Shown: piece after piece, positions 35,024 to 44,830 of the stretch
Layout: every line of letters starts with the position of its first letter
Numbering within the stretch: the stretch's first letter is position 1
Assembly: GCF_013370205.1 (NCBI RefSeq)
Contig: NZ_JABWGV010000002.1
Location: forward strand, 558,001 to 622,000
Length of the DNA stretch: 64,000 nucleotides
Direction: 5' to 3'
DNA from: Qipengyuania atrilutea
GTDB taxonomy: Bacteria; Pseudomonadota; Alphaproteobacteria; Sphingomonadales; Sphingomonadaceae
The notes under the pieces: model-generated
What the model was told of the DNA's origin: nothing
Seen by the model: the letters and a program-made list of their open reading frames with translations, nothing else
The model's database searches: none
Translations under genes and position numbers: made by a program

Positions 35024-36385
35024 TTAAGCGGAGCGGATCTGGCTCAGGAACGCATCGGTCTGGCTGCGCAACGTTTCGGCCTGTTTCGATAGCTCGCCTG
35101 CCGACTGCTTGACCTGATCGGCGGCCGCGCCTGTCGTTACGGCGGACTGCTGGACCGTGCCGAGCCGTGAGACCACCTCGTCCGAACGGCTCGCTGCCCG
35201 GTCGATGCTGCGCGCGAGATCCTGCCCTGCGACCGACTGCTGATCCACCGCGCTCGCGATCGAGATAGCGGTCGATTCGAGCTGCTGGATATGGTTGTTA
35301 AGCGTTTTGAGCAGGCTGACGCTGTTACCGGTCGATGCCTGCATGTCGCGGATCTGCTCTGCCACCTCGTCCGTCGCGCGGCTGGTCTGCGCAGCGAGTT
35401 CTTTCACTTCGGTCGCCACCACTGCAAAGCCGCGTCCGGCTTCCCCGCCGCGGGCAGCCTCGATCGAGGCGTTGAGAGCGAGCAGATTGGTACGCCGCGC
35501 GATCGACTGGATGAGTTCGACGATCTCGCCGATCTTCTCAGCCGAGTTCGACAGGGCGGAGATGGCCGTATCGGCCTCGTCCGCCGAATCCGAAGCACTG
35601 CGCGCAAGTTCGGCGCTGGTCGCGGCCTGCCGGCTGATTTCGCCAATCGACATCGCAAACTCGTCGCTTGCAGCGGCCGCAGCGGTTGCGCCTTCCGATG
35701 CCTCGCGCATCGCTTCGGATACGAGACCGACTTCCCTATTGGTGCCGCCGGCCTGCTGCGTCCATTCGCTGGCGGTGGAGGCAAGCTGCATCGATGCGGT
35801 CGAGACATTGCCGACGACTGCGCCAATGGTCTGGTCGAAACTGTCGGCGAGGCGGCGGAAGCTTTCACTTTGCAAACCGCGCATGCGGTCCTTCTCGTCC
35901 GCGAAGGAACTGAGTTCGCCTACCTGCGAACGGATGACTTCGATGCCGTTCGCCAGAGTGCCATATTGGTCGCGCCGGTCGCGGTGCGGGACCACGAGAT
36001 CGTGTTCGCCTTTGCCGACCCGCTCCATGCAGTCGCACAGGTCCTCGATCGCCGAGATGAGATCGGCTTTCAGGACCTTCAGCATCAGCGCCGTGATGCC
36101 GATGCCCGCTCCTGCCAGTATCACAAGCATCGTTCGGGCCGTTCCGGCAGCCTGCTGCGCCGCTGCCGCATCACCGGCAAGCGCCGCGTGCTCCAGCTGG
36201 CTCAAGCCCCAGAAAGCGCAGGCCATGACGGCGACGAGTACGGCGAGCGGGCTGATGAGGACCACGAACAACTTCTGGCTGGTCGTCGCGCCTGCGAACC
36301 ATGAGAGGAACCGACTTTCGGAACGCTCGTAGGAAACGGGCTGCGGCGCCTGTTCCGGCGCGGTAAGCGACACTGACGAACTCAT
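35024..36385 (-). CDS. Methyl-accepting chemotaxis protein with almost no periplasmic domain
   Basis: The 453-residue product begins at ATG 36383-36385. Two membrane helices (about residues 38-60 and 85-104) enclose only about 24 residues, so there is no ligand-binding domain outside the cell. A HAMP-like linker and a long coiled-coil signalling region follow, with the hairpin tip [18 protein letters not shown] and [17 protein letters not shown]. It must sense something in the membrane or cytoplasm, or through a partner. It overlaps the GGDEF-EAL gene upstream by four bases. No C-terminal CheR-binding pentapeptide is visible. Confidence 0.92.
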   Translation of the reverse strand: MSSSVSLTAPEQAPQPVSYERSESRFLSWFAGATTSQKLFVVLISPLAVLVAVMACAFWGLSQLEHAALAGDAAAAQQAAGTARTMLVILAGAGIGITALMLKVLKADLISAIEDLCDCMERVGKGEHDLVVPHRDRRDQYGTLANGIEVIRSQVGELSSFADEKDRMRGLQSESFRRLADSFDQTIGAVVGNVSTASMQLASTASEWTQQAGGTNREVGLVSEAMREASEGATAAAAASDEFAMSIGEISRQAATSAELARSASDSADEADTAISALSNSAEKIGEIVELIQSIARRTNLLALNASIEAARGGEAGRGFAVVATEVKELAAQTSRATDEVAEQIRDMQASTGNSVSLLKTLNNHIQQLESTAISIASAVDQQSVAGQDLARSIDRAASRSDEVVSRLGTVQQSAVTTGAAADQVKQSAGELSKQAETLRSQTDAFLSQIRSA

Positions 36386-37911
36386 GCTCTTTTCTCCGCC
36401 GATAGAAGCAAGTCGTCGCCCGACTTGTTCAGTAGCCTTGTAATCTCTTCCGCCGGCATGGCCTTGAAATACAGCCACCCCTGGATCTGGTCGCAGCCAG
36501 CTGCGCGGACCATGTCCGCCTGCTCCTGCGTTTCGACGCCTTCCGCCGTGATGCCCATGTTCATTGCGCGCGCGACTGTGATGCTGGAAAGCATCATGGC
36601 GCGGCTGCCCGCATCGCTTTCGGCGCGGGTGACGAGCGAGCGGTCGAGCTTGAGTTTCTCGAAGCGGAACTGCCGCAGGAACCCGATCGAAGCGTAACCG
36701 GTCCCGAAATCGTCGAGCGCGACGTTCACGCCGAACCCGCGGATGACCTCCAGCGTGCGCTCCGCTACGACCGGGTCGAGCACGAGGCAGGTTTCGGTGA
36801 CTTCGAGTTCGAGCCGCGATGCGGGAAAGCCGATGTCTTCGAGAATATGGCCGAGCTGGACCGGAAATTCGGGATTTCGCAACTGCGCGGCGGAGATGTT
36901 GATCGACAGCTTGATGCCGTCCCACTTGAGCGCGTCTTCGCAGGCCTTGCGCACGACCCAGATGCCGATGGCGTTGATAAGGCCGGTCTCTTCGGCCACG
37001 GGAATGAAGATGTTGGGGCCGACGCTTTTCCCGTCGGAGCGGTTCCAGCGGATAAGCGCCTCGACTGCGACGACTTCCTTCGACTGCGCGTCGACGAGCG
37101 GCTGGTAATGCAGCGCGAATTCGGATTTCGCGAGGGCATCGCGCAGTTCCTCGTCCATGACGCGCACGGCTTCGCGGCTCTTGTCGAAGGCCGGGTTGAA
37201 CCAGGTGCAACGGCCTTTACCCGCGCGCTTGGAAGCATCCATCGCGACATCGGCGCGGCGCAGCAGTTCGGACAGCGAATGATCGTCTTTCTCGCCCGCG
37301 CGGGCGATCCCGATACTCGCGCCGACAGGGATGCGGCGTTCCTCGACCGGGATCGGATAGGTCAGCTGCTCGATGATCTTGCGGCACAGTCCTTCGAGGA
37401 TGGTACCGGCCAGCGGACCGCTCAGAAGGATGGAGAACTCGTCGCCGCCCAGGCGGAAGATGGTCGCATCTTCGCCGCAGACCTTTTGCATAATCGCGGT
37501 GATCTTCTTGAGCACCTCGTCACCGAAGAGGTGACTGAAGTTCTCGTTCACCTGCTTGAACTCGTCCAGATCGACGAGGGCGAGCGCGACTTCGCCGTTT
37601 CCAGCGGTCTTGACGATCGCTTCCTGCAGTGCGCGGCGGTTGGGCAAACCGGTAAGCGGGTCGCTGAAGGTGATTTTCTGAACCTTCGCGAGGCCGACCA
37701 TGCCTGCGTAATAGAGCATGAAGACAGCGCCGAAATAAACGAGCGCGCTGACGGCAAGAATGGTACCGTGCTCTTCGTAGGAGACGAGATTGGAGCCGAC
37801 CAGCACCCCCATCGCCAGCACGAACAGGGCGGACAGCACCACCAGCGGGGCGATCACCAATGCCTTGGGTCCGAAACGCTCAAAACTGGGCATATACTTT
37901 CGCCGATCCAT
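36382..37911 (-). CDS. GGDEF-EAL membrane protein (cyclic di-GMP turnover)
   Basis: The 509-residue product has two membrane helices near the N-terminus (about residues 17-38 and 50-72), a GGDEF domain with [15 protein letters not shown] and an intact [11 protein letters not shown], then an EAL domain with [29 protein letters not shown] and [10 protein letters not shown]. Both catalytic motifs are kept, so it could make and break cyclic di-GMP. It is coupled to the MCP gene by an ATGA overlap and lies 130 bases downstream of cheR on the same strand, linking chemotaxis with the motile-to-sessile switch. Confidence 0.93.
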   Translation of the reverse strand: MDRRKYMPSFERFGPKALVIAPLVVLSALFVLAMGVLVGSNLVSYEEHGTILAVSALVYFGAVFMLYYAGMVGLAKVQKITFSDPLTGLPNRRALQEAIVKTAGNGEVALALVDLDEFKQVNENFSHLFGDEVLKKITAIMQKVCGEDATIFRLGGDEFSILLSGPLAGTILEGLCRKIIEQLTYPIPVEERRIPVGASIGIARAGEKDDHSLSELLRRADVAMDASKRAGKGRCTWFNPAFDKSREAVRVMDEELRDALAKSEFALHYQPLVDAQSKEVVAVEALIRWNRSDGKSVGPNIFIPVAEETGLINAIGIWVVRKACEDALKWDGIKLSINISAAQLRNPEFPVQLGHILEDIGFPASRLELEVTETCLVLDPVVAERTLEVIRGFGVNVALDDFGTGYASIGFLRQFRFEKLKLDRSLVTRAESDAGSRAMMLSSITVARAMNMGITAEGVETQEQADMVRAAGCDQIQGWLYFKAMPAEEITRLLNKSGDDLLLSAEKRA

Positions 37912-38041
37912 TTTGTGAGGGTCCGGGCGCGAACCTGCTTCTTCAGTCGTAAGCGGTTCTACCGATTAACCTTCTAAGGAACCGTAAACCCGGAATTTAC
38001 CCTGCGCGAAGGGGTGTGGTGCGGGTGCGGATCGCGGCCGT

Positions 38042-38902
38042 TCACGCCGCGCGCGCCCGGCGCGGGGCAGCCGCGGGCGTATTTGCAGCGACCTTCCGGT
38101 AGAACGAACTGCCGCAATCGGCGGGCGCGAAGGCATCGGTAAGACCAGCACTCGTCTCGCCCGCACCCAGCATCAACCACCCGTCGGACGCCGTACCCTT
38201 TGCCAGCGACGCAAATGCGCGCTCGCGGGTCTGCGGCGTGAAATACAGCAGCACGTTGCGGCACAAGACGAGGTCGAACGGATCGCCCGAGGGCGGGCCG
38301 GACAAGAGGTTCGCCTGCCGGAACGTCACCCGCCGGTGAAGGGCCGGGTCCGCTTCCCACCGCGAATTGTTCTCGCGGAAATACGACAGCATCTGCGCAA
38401 CGCCGAGCCCGCGCTGGATCTCGAACTGGGTATAACGGCCCGCCTTCGCCGCCGCGACTGCCGAGGCGGAAACGTCGGTGCCGACGATCTCGACGGTCCA
38501 GTCGGCCCAGGCGGCAGGGTTGTCGGCGAAGATCATCGCGATACTCAGCGCTTCCTGTCCGGTCGAACAGCCCGACGACCAGATCCGGATGCGCCGGGTG
38601 TCGCTGCGCGCCTTCCTGAGGTCGGGAAGGATGCGCTGCGCCAAGAGATCGAAATAGGCCTGGTCGCGGAAGAAATAGGTCTCGTTGTTGAGCAGCGCCT
38701 CGACGACGGCCTTCTCCAGCTTCTCCTTGCCCGGCATGGTGAGCAGGCAGACGAGTTGGTCCACGTTCGCGATGTCGTACTTTCGGAACAGACCGGCCAG
38801 CGCCGTCCCGATACGCCACTCGCGCTCGGGGGTGATTTGCTGGCCCGTATGTCGTTCGAGGAGTTCGCGAATGACCAGCCGGGAGGTTTCGTTCAGTTCC
38901 AT
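38042..38902 (-). CDS. cheR: Chemotaxis protein methyltransferase CheR
   Basis: CheR transfers methyl groups from SAM to glutamates of MCPs. The 286-residue product has the all-alpha N-terminal domain (residues 1-75), LLNNETYFFRD, WSSGCSTGQEALSIAM (SAM loop), VGTDVSASAVAAAKAGRY and FDLVLCRNVLLYF, and ends in an Ala/Arg-rich tail. The ATG at 38900-38902 lies inside the end of cheB (10-bp overlap), so translation is coupled. Confidence 0.95.
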   Translation of the reverse strand: MELNETSRLVIRELLERHTGQQITPEREWRIGTALAGLFRKYDIANVDQLVCLLTMPGKEKLEKAVVEALLNNETYFFRDQAYFDLLAQRILPDLRKARSDTRRIRIWSSGCSTGQEALSIAMIFADNPAAWADWTVEIVGTDVSASAVAAAKAGRYTQFEIQRGLGVAQMLSYFRENNSRWEADPALHRRVTFRQANLLSGPPSGDPFDLVLCRNVLLYFTPQTRERAFASLAKGTASDGWLMLGAGETSAGLTDAFAPADCGSSFYRKVAANTPAAAPRRARAA

Positions 38903-39990
38903 GCCTCTGCATCCGCTGCGGCGACGACTGCGTCGGCAAGGCGTTCTGGCGGAAGCACGGCACTGGTAAGGCCCGCTTCCGTGACGGCGCGGGGCATTCC
39001 CCAGACGGCGGAGCTTTCCTCGTCCTGCGCGAGAACGGTTCCGCCGTGCGCGTGCAGTTTCAGGGCTCCATGGACGCCGTCGCGGCCCATGCCCGACAGG
39101 ATGAGGGCCGTCGCGCGACCGTCGAGCGCGTCGGAAGCGCTGTCGAGCATCGGGTCGACGGAGGGCGTGCACCCCGAACGCGCCGGATCGATCGACAGGC
39201 CGGTGGTGAAGCGCGTCCCGGCGCGGCGCACGAGCATGTGCGCCTGTCCGGGGGCGATGTAGATCTTGCCCGCCTCGATCGGAATGCCTTCGTCTGCGAG
39301 GATTGCCGGACGCCCCGACGCCATTTCGACCTGCTTGGCGAAAACGGCCATAAAGGACACGGGCAGGTGCTGCGTCACGAGGATCGGCGAACGGAAGCTT
39401 TCGGGAAGTGCGCGCAGCACGATATTAAGCGCGTGAATGCCGCCGGTCGACGCACCGATGGCGAGCAGTTTTCCGGCCTTCCGCTTCTCTCCCTGCGCGG
39501 CGGGCGCCGGCGCGGCCGGGGCGGCGGTCGAGACGGTAGCGGCGGCCTGTTCATCGCCGCCCAGCGCGTAGATCTTCTCGATGAGCCGCGCCCGGTAATC
39601 GTCGTTGAAACGGCCCGGCTGGGGCTTCAGCATCGTATCGGCCGCGCCCATCGCGAGCGCCGAAAGCGTGTGGTGCGCACCTTCGTCGGTAAGGGCGGAG
39701 ATGACGAGCACCTTCGCCTCGGCGCGTTCCTCGAGGAACTTCGGTAGGGCTTCGAGGCCGCCCATGCCCGGCATTTCGAGGTCGAGCAGGATCACGTCGA
39801 CCGGCGTGGTCCTAAGCTTCATCAGGGCCTGTTCGGCGGTCGCGGCCGTTCCGGTGACGGTCAGCCGCTCGTCGGCGTCCACCATGCGCGAAAAGATGGT
39901 GCGGACCGTCAGGCTGTCATCGACGATCATCACCCTGATGGCGTGCTTGTCGCTGGCCTGGGCGGCGGGAGGATGCGCGTATGCAGTCAT
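38893..39990 (-). CDS. cheB: Chemotaxis response regulator / glutamate methylesterase CheB
   Basis: CheB removes methyl groups from MCPs when phosphorylated. The 365-residue product has a receiver domain (VMIVDDSLTVR; phosphoacceptor Asp70 in ILLDLEMPGMGG), a variable Ala/Pro linker (about residues 153-170) and a methylesterase domain with the triad motifs IGASTGGIHAL (Ser), VTQHLP (His) and SGMGRDGVHG (Asp). Gene order cheY-cheB-cheR with overlaps marks one operon. Confidence 0.95.
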   Translation of the reverse strand: MTAYAHPPAAQASDKHAIRVMIVDDSLTVRTIFSRMVDADERLTVTGTAATAEQALMKLRTTPVDVILLDLEMPGMGGLEALPKFLEERAEAKVLVISALTDEGAHHTLSALAMGAADTMLKPQPGRFNDDYRARLIEKIYALGGDEQAAATVSTAAPAAPAPAAQGEKRKAGKLLAIGASTGGIHALNIVLRALPESFRSPILVTQHLPVSFMAVFAKQVEMASGRPAILADEGIPIEAGKIYIAPGQAHMLVRRAGTRFTTGLSIDPARSGCTPSVDPMLDSASDALDGRATALILSGMGRDGVHGALKLHAHGGTVLAQDEESSAVWGMPRAVTEAGLTSAVLPPERLADAVVAAADAEAWN

Positions 39991-40014
39991 GGCAAAGGGT
40001 TCTCCGCTTGGCGC

Positions 40015-40380
40015 CTAGGCCATGCCGACGAGTTGCAGCTTTATCTGAAGCGTTTCGTGGTCGAACGGCTTCATCACATATTCGTCGGCCCCAGCGCTGA
40101 TGGCTTCGCGGATATGCGCGACATCGTTCTCCGTGGTGCAGAAGACCACCTTGGGCGCGCTTCCCCCGTCGCGGCGGCGTAGCTGGGTGATGAACTCGAT
40201 CCCCGTCATTACCGGCATGTTCCAGTCGAGCAGGACCACATCGGGCATCTGCTCGTCGCAGCGCTCGAGCGCGTCCTGCCCGTTCTCGGCCTCGCGCACC
40301 GACAGGCCGAGCGTTTCGAGGATATGTTTGGAGACCTTGCGGATGACCCGCGAATCATCCACGACTAGGCAATCTTTCAT
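40015..40380 (-). CDS. cheY: Chemotaxis response regulator CheY
   Basis: The 121-residue product is a single receiver domain: acidic pocket LVVDDSR (Asp8, Asp9), phosphoacceptor Asp52 in VVLLDWNMPVMTG, switch Thr82/83 in VVFCTTEND and Lys104 in YVMKPFD. It carries the CheA signal to the flagellar switch or to another output. It lies between cheW and cheB with gaps of 55 and 24 bases. Confidence 0.92.
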   Translation of the reverse strand: MKDCLVVDDSRVIRKVSKHILETLGLSVREAENGQDALERCDEQMPDVVLLDWNMPVMTGIEFITQLRRRDGGSAPKVVFCTTENDVAHIREAISAGADEYVMKPFDHETLQIKLQLVGMA

Positions 40381-40435
40381 CGAACGAACCCTTGTTTTTC
40401 AGTACCTAGGTAACCGGGCACCGGTAACTATTCCT

Positions 40436-40873
40436 TTAAGCCGCAGCCTCGAACTTCGCGTTCACGAGCTGTCCGGGATCGACGAGCAGCGCCGGCTCCC
40501 CCGAGGTTTCTACCATGCCAATCGCGGCTTCGTCCCAGCCCTTGCCGAAGCCGCCCGCAATCGCGCGCGGTTCGGACAGGGCGGCCTCGACGTCGTCGAC
40601 CCCGTCGACCAGCAGCGCATATTGATGCCCGCCGACCGTCACCACGACCGCCCGGTCGCCTGGCTTGCTCTGGTGCGAGCCGAGCCCCAGCGCCGCGCGG
40701 CAATCCACCACGGTCAGCGCCTGGCTGCGCATCGCAGTGAGGCCCGCGATATGCGGCGCTGCCTTGGGCACGGGCACGATCGTCTCGATCTCGATCACCG
40801 AGCCGACGGCGGATGCGGGGAGGGCGGCACGCCGCCCCGCCAGCGTCAGAAGCACCAGCGTTTCGTCCATCAT
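40436..40873 (-). CDS. cheW: Chemotaxis coupling protein CheW
   Basis: The 145-residue product is one CheW domain: LVLLTLAGRRAALPASAVGSV, AGLTAMRSQALTVVDCRAALGL and VVVTVGGHQYALLVDGVDDV. It links CheA to MCPs at the membrane. The start overlaps the cheA stop by four bases (ATGA), so it is translated in step with the kinase. Confidence 0.92.
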   Translation of the reverse strand: MMDETLVLLTLAGRRAALPASAVGSVIEIETIVPVPKAAPHIAGLTAMRSQALTVVDCRAALGLGSHQSKPGDRAVVVTVGGHQYALLVDGVDDVEAALSEPRAIAGGFGKGWDEAAIGMVETSGEPALLVDPGQLVNAKFEAAA

Positions 40874-43239
40874 GCGGCTCCCTTGGCTGCGCTTAAAAGG
40901 GCGGCGAGCAACGCGTCCTTGTCGTAGCGGTAGATCGTTTCGTCCGCCGCTTCGCCCTGCTGCGCCTCGGAGCGCAGGCGGATGATGCGGCGCGCGGCTG
41001 CACCATGCGTTTCGGTGTCTTCCGTGAGGATCGCGACGTCCGCCGCGTCAGGATCGGCCGATATGCGGTAGCCTGCGGCTTCCACCAGCGGCATCAGGAT
41101 CGTCTGCGACCAGTCGGTATCGGGCAGGTAACAAAGCGGGCGGTCCGTGTCGGTCTGCTTCATCTTCGCCGCATGGCGCGCGAAGAGACCGTGCACGTCG
41201 AGCAGGCGAACCGCCTCGCCGCCGATCAGGACCGTGCCTTCGAAGCGTGAATCGCCTTGTGGTTCGACGTGCGAGGTCAGTTCCGCGGTGTCGATGAGTT
41301 CCTTCACCGCGTAGAGAAGTTCGCTGTTCCCGTCGCTCAGGCGCAGGGCGCGCACCTGCTCGCCGAGCTTGCTCGGATCGCTGATGCCGAGGCAGGGAAA
41401 CAGGCGGTCGCCCAGCACCACGAGCGGAACCTCGCCGTGACAGTCGAAGTCGGCGCGCTTCAGCGTCTCGACCCGCCTGATAACCGGCAGGCGGACGGCG
41501 CATTTGACGCCCTCCATGCTCCGGTAGATCATCAGGCTCGGCGCCCTTCGCGCTTCGGCTTCGCTGTGCGCGTCTTCACCAGCAGCAGCGAGCGCCGCGT
41601 TACCCGAAGCAAGCTCGCTCTTCGCCGCGATCTCGCGCACGTCGAGCATCAGTATGGGCAGACCGTTTTCGAGCAGCGTCGTGCCCGCGTAGAAGCCCGC
41701 TTCCATCACCGCCGGCGCGAGCGGCTTCACCACCAGATCCTCGTAATCGAAGATCGCATCGACGCCGAGCGCGAACTGCTCGCTCGATCCTGCGCTCAGC
41801 ATGATGATCGTATTGCAGATAGTGTCGTTGTCGCCCGCTTCTTCCAGTCCGAGCACTTCGGCCAGCGATAGATAGGCGATCCGTTTCCCGCGCAGTTCGA
41901 CGAGCCGGCTGTCGCCCATCTTGGTAAGGCGCAGGTTCGCGGATTTGCGGCGCACGATTTCGAGCACGTAGGACTGCGGGATCGCGAATTGCTGTTCGCC
42001 CGCGGAGACGGTCAGGCCCGCCACGATGCTGAGGGTAAGCGGGATCTGCAGGTCGAAGGTCGTGCGCTTGCCCAGTTCGGACGTGACCGAGATACTGCCG
42101 CCGACCCGTTCGAGGTTGGAGCGGACGACGTCCATGCCTACGCCGCGGCCCGAAATCTCGCTGATCGTATCGGCGGTCGAAAGACCCGGCGCGAAGATGA
42201 GGGCAAGCTTCTGCTTCTCGCTCATCGCGTCGGCCTGTGCGCGCGTGACGAGGCCGTTCTCGATCGCCTTCGCGACGATCCGGTCCACGTCGAGACCGCG
42301 CCCGTCGTCGGTCACGCTGACCCTGATCTGGTTGCCGGAATGGCGCGCGCTGATCGTGAGCATCCCGATCTCGCGCTTGCCTGCGGCGATCCGCTGCGAC
42401 GGGGTTTCGAGCCCATGGTCGATTGCATTACGCAGCAGGTGCGTCATCGGGTCGCGGATCATTTCCATGATCTCGCGGTCGATTTCGACATCGCCGCCTT
42501 CGAAGTCGATCATCACCTGCTTGCCGAGTTCGTTGGCAAGGTCGCGCACCAGTCGGGGCAGCGACTGGTAGAGGTGGTCGATCCGGTGCATCCGCATCTG
42601 CGAAATGCTTTCACGCACTTCCGCCAGAATGCCTGAGAGCCTTTCGAACGGGCTTTCGAGCGCGGACGCCGCTTCGGTCGCGCGCAGGCGGCGGGCCAGG
42701 TCGTTGCGCGCCAGTACCATGTCGGACACGCCGTTCATCACCCGGTCGAGCAGTTCGACCGGCAGGCGAATTGAGCGTGCGGCTCCGGAATTCACGGAAG
42801 TGCGGGCAGGCGCAGTGCCGTCGCCCAATTCTTCCGCGTCGGTCTTCACCGGCAGATCGATGACCGCATCGCTGCCCGCGTCGAGCGCGACGATCAGGCG
42901 CTCATCGCCGCCTTCGGGGAATTCTTCGTCCGCTTCGATGGCATCGACCATCGCCGCGATCCGGTCGATGATCGCAAGAACGGCAGTGACGAGGCGCGGA
43001 TCGGCCTGGCGGCGGCCCGCGCGGACCTCGCCCAGCGCGCCTTCGGCCGCGTGGCTGAGGCTGGCGAGGCGCGGAAAGTCGAAGAAGCCGCAATTGCCCT
43101 TCACCGTGTGGACGAAGCGGAAAATCGAATCGAGCAGTTCGCGGTTGGACGGGTCTGCTTCCCACGCGACGATCGCGCCCGAAATGCTACCCAGCATTTC
43201 GCGCGTTTCCGCGAGAAATTCCGTCAAGAGATCGTCCAT
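40870..43239 (-). CDS. cheA: Chemotaxis histidine kinase CheA with extra C-terminal domains
   Basis: The 789-residue kinase begins with an HPt domain (phosphorylated His44 in FVHTVKGNCGFF). It has no obvious long P2 domain and then a dimerisation segment, an ATPase domain (HLLRNAIDHGLE, VTDDGRGLD, GRGVGMDVVRSNLERVGG) and a CheW-like domain (AGLTVSAGEQQFAIPQSYV). A second CheW-like stretch follows at about residues 560-690 (LPVIRRVETL, VPLVVLGDRLFPCLGI). The last about 90 residues resemble a receiver domain (TDWSQTILMPLVEAAGYRIS) but show no clear phosphoacceptor. It is the first gene of the cluster; 61 bases separate it from the MATE gene. Confidence 0.93.
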   Translation of the reverse strand: MDDLLTEFLAETREMLGSISGAIVAWEADPSNRELLDSIFRFVHTVKGNCGFFDFPRLASLSHAAEGALGEVRAGRRQADPRLVTAVLAIIDRIAAMVDAIEADEEFPEGGDERLIVALDAGSDAVIDLPVKTDAEELGDGTAPARTSVNSGAARSIRLPVELLDRVMNGVSDMVLARNDLARRLRATEAASALESPFERLSGILAEVRESISQMRMHRIDHLYQSLPRLVRDLANELGKQVMIDFEGGDVEIDREIMEMIRDPMTHLLRNAIDHGLETPSQRIAAGKREIGMLTISARHSGNQIRVSVTDDGRGLDVDRIVAKAIENGLVTRAQADAMSEKQKLALIFAPGLSTADTISEISGRGVGMDVVRSNLERVGGSISVTSELGKRTTFDLQIPLTLSIVAGLTVSAGEQQFAIPQSYVLEIVRRKSANLRLTKMGDSRLVELRGKRIAYLSLAEVLGLEEAGDNDTICNTIIMLSAGSSEQFALGVDAIFDYEDLVVKPLAPAVMEAGFYAGTTLLENGLPILMLDVREIAAKSELASGNAALAAAGEDAHSEAEARRAPSLMIYRSMEGVKCAVRLPVIRRVETLKRADFDCHGEVPLVVLGDRLFPCLGISDPSKLGEQVRALRLSDGNSELLYAVKELIDTAELTSHVEPQGDSRFEGTVLIGGEAVRLLDVHGLFARHAAKMKQTDTDRPLCYLPDTDWSQTILMPLVEAAGYRISADPDAADVAILTEDTETHGAAARRIIRLRSEAQQGEAADETIYRYDKDALLAALLSAAKGAA

Positions 43240-43300
43240 GTCTTCCCGTCCCAGGCGCTTGGTTGAAGCGCCCTTGTGGACGAGGATGGTTAACGTTTGC

Positions 43301-44704
43301 CTATTCCGCCGGTTCGGCGCTCAGATCGCGGTTCGCGGGCGCTTCCTCGCCCTTCGGTCCGCGCCGAAGGATGAACCAGACGATGCCTGCCGCAAGTGCG
43401 CCACCGGCGAGGTTGGCAAAAAGTTCGCCTGCGTAGATCGCGTCGGCGCCCCATCTGCCGCGCAGCAGCCACGCGGCGGGTAGCATGACGAGGAACACGC
43501 GCGCCACGCTCTGCGCCAGCGCCCATCCCGCCTTGTCCACCGCGTTGAGCGCCCCGTTGCCGACGATCAGCAAGCCGTATCCGGCATAGCCCCAGGCAGC
43601 GATGGCGAGATAGGCGTTGAACTGCTCGATCACCGTCGGGTTTTCGGAGAACAGGCCTGCGAACATATCGCTCAGCGTCGTGAGAATGACGGCGATGGTC
43701 AGGCCGTAGACGATGCAGAAGCCTCCGGCGTAGCGAGCCGCGCGGCGCGACCGGTCCGCCTGGCCTGCGCCCCAGTTCTGGCCCACGATGCCGCCGATCG
43801 CGCCGGAGAGCGCCAGCAGCGGCACGACCGCGAAGCTCTGCAACCGGCCTGCGGCTCCGAAGCCAGCGACGGCTGCCGATCCCTCGATCGCGACGAGCGC
43901 CGTCAGGACCGACAGCCCGATCGGGTTGATCGCGTTGGAGAAGCTCGCTGGCGCGGCGACCTTCGTAATCGAGCGGACGGAGTGCCAGACATTCGCCTCG
44001 CGCAGATAGGTGAGGTCGAAGGGCAGGGCGGTTCGCGCCAGCAGGAAGTAGCCCATCGCGATCCCGACCGCCCAGCCGGCGAGCGTGGCATAGGCCGCAC
44101 CGACGATGCCAAGCCCTTCGATCCCGAATGCGCCGGTAATGAGGATCGGGTCGAGCACCCAGTTCGCTGCCGCATAGCTGATGGAGACGATCGAGGTCTT
44201 CTTGGCCTCGCCCTGTCCGCGCAGCACCCCGTTCAGCCCCATGATCGTCATGAGCAGCGGAAACCCCAGCGCGAAAGGCTGCATATAGGTGCGGATCAGC
44301 GGCAGTATGTCCGCTTCCGCCTGCATCAGCGAGAACAGCGGATCGAGCAGCATGTAAAGCGTGAGCCCAATGGCGATGCCGACTGCGATGGAGAAGACCA
44401 CCCCGACGCTGGCCCGCCGCGCCGCTTCCTCCTCGTTCCCGGCGCCAAGCGCGCGCGCGATGACCGAGTTGATCCCGACCATCAGGCCCACGCCTAGGCT
44501 CGTCAGCGCGACACTGATCGGGAAGATGAAGGAGATCGCGGCAAGCTCAGCGCTGCCGAGCTTGCCGATGAAATAGGCGTCAACGAGCCCGATCGACATG
44601 ATCGCCGCGACGCCGATGATCATCGGTACGGTCTGGGTGACGAGGTGCCCGCGAATGCTTCCGCGGGTCAGCTTGCCCCGCGATTGTTCGCCCGGTTCGC
44701 TCAT
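43301..44704 (-). CDS. MATE family efflux transporter
   Basis: The 467-residue product has about twelve membrane helices in two similar halves (TVPMIIGVAAIMSIGLVDAYFIG and KVAAPASFSNAINPIGLSVL) with MATE features such as LRGQGEAKKTS and GNEEEAARRAS. It would export drugs or metabolites in exchange for sodium or protons. ATG at 44702-44704 is preferred over an in-frame start 12 codons upstream. It is followed by cheA on the same strand after 61 bases and is divergent from the class II aldolase gene. Confidence 0.9.
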   Translation of the reverse strand: MSEPGEQSRGKLTRGSIRGHLVTQTVPMIIGVAAIMSIGLVDAYFIGKLGSAELAAISFIFPISVALTSLGVGLMVGINSVIARALGAGNEEEAARRASVGVVFSIAVGIAIGLTLYMLLDPLFSLMQAEADILPLIRTYMQPFALGFPLLMTIMGLNGVLRGQGEAKKTSIVSISYAAANWVLDPILITGAFGIEGLGIVGAAYATLAGWAVGIAMGYFLLARTALPFDLTYLREANVWHSVRSITKVAAPASFSNAINPIGLSVLTALVAIEGSAAVAGFGAAGRLQSFAVVPLLALSGAIGGIVGQNWGAGQADRSRRAARYAGGFCIVYGLTIAVILTTLSDMFAGLFSENPTVIEQFNAYLAIAAWGYAGYGLLIVGNGALNAVDKAGWALAQSVARVFLVMLPAAWLLRGRWGADAIYAGELFANLAGGALAAGIVWFILRRGPKGEEAPANRDLSAEPAE

Positions 44705-44830
44705 GCCTGGTCCCGTAGCGCGGCGCGCCGCCGCGGGCAAAGGGTATCGGCGCCATCGCGCTAATCCTTGTGCGGCACGGGCGGCCTATGCGATAAGCGG
44801 CGCACAGGAAAAAGACCGGCGAAGGAGAGT

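Noticed and set aside
36847-37977. 376-codon open frame antisense to the GGDEF-EAL gene
   Set aside because: It overlaps both GGDEF and EAL coding sequence in reverse and is rich in Asp, Val and Arg in the way of shadow frames.
40403-40412. TACCTAGGTA palindrome between cheY and cheW, similar to the one before the kinase gene
   Set aside because: It is only 10 bases long, lacks the central GCTA arrangement of the 14-bp site and lies in an unrelated operon; treated as coincidence.
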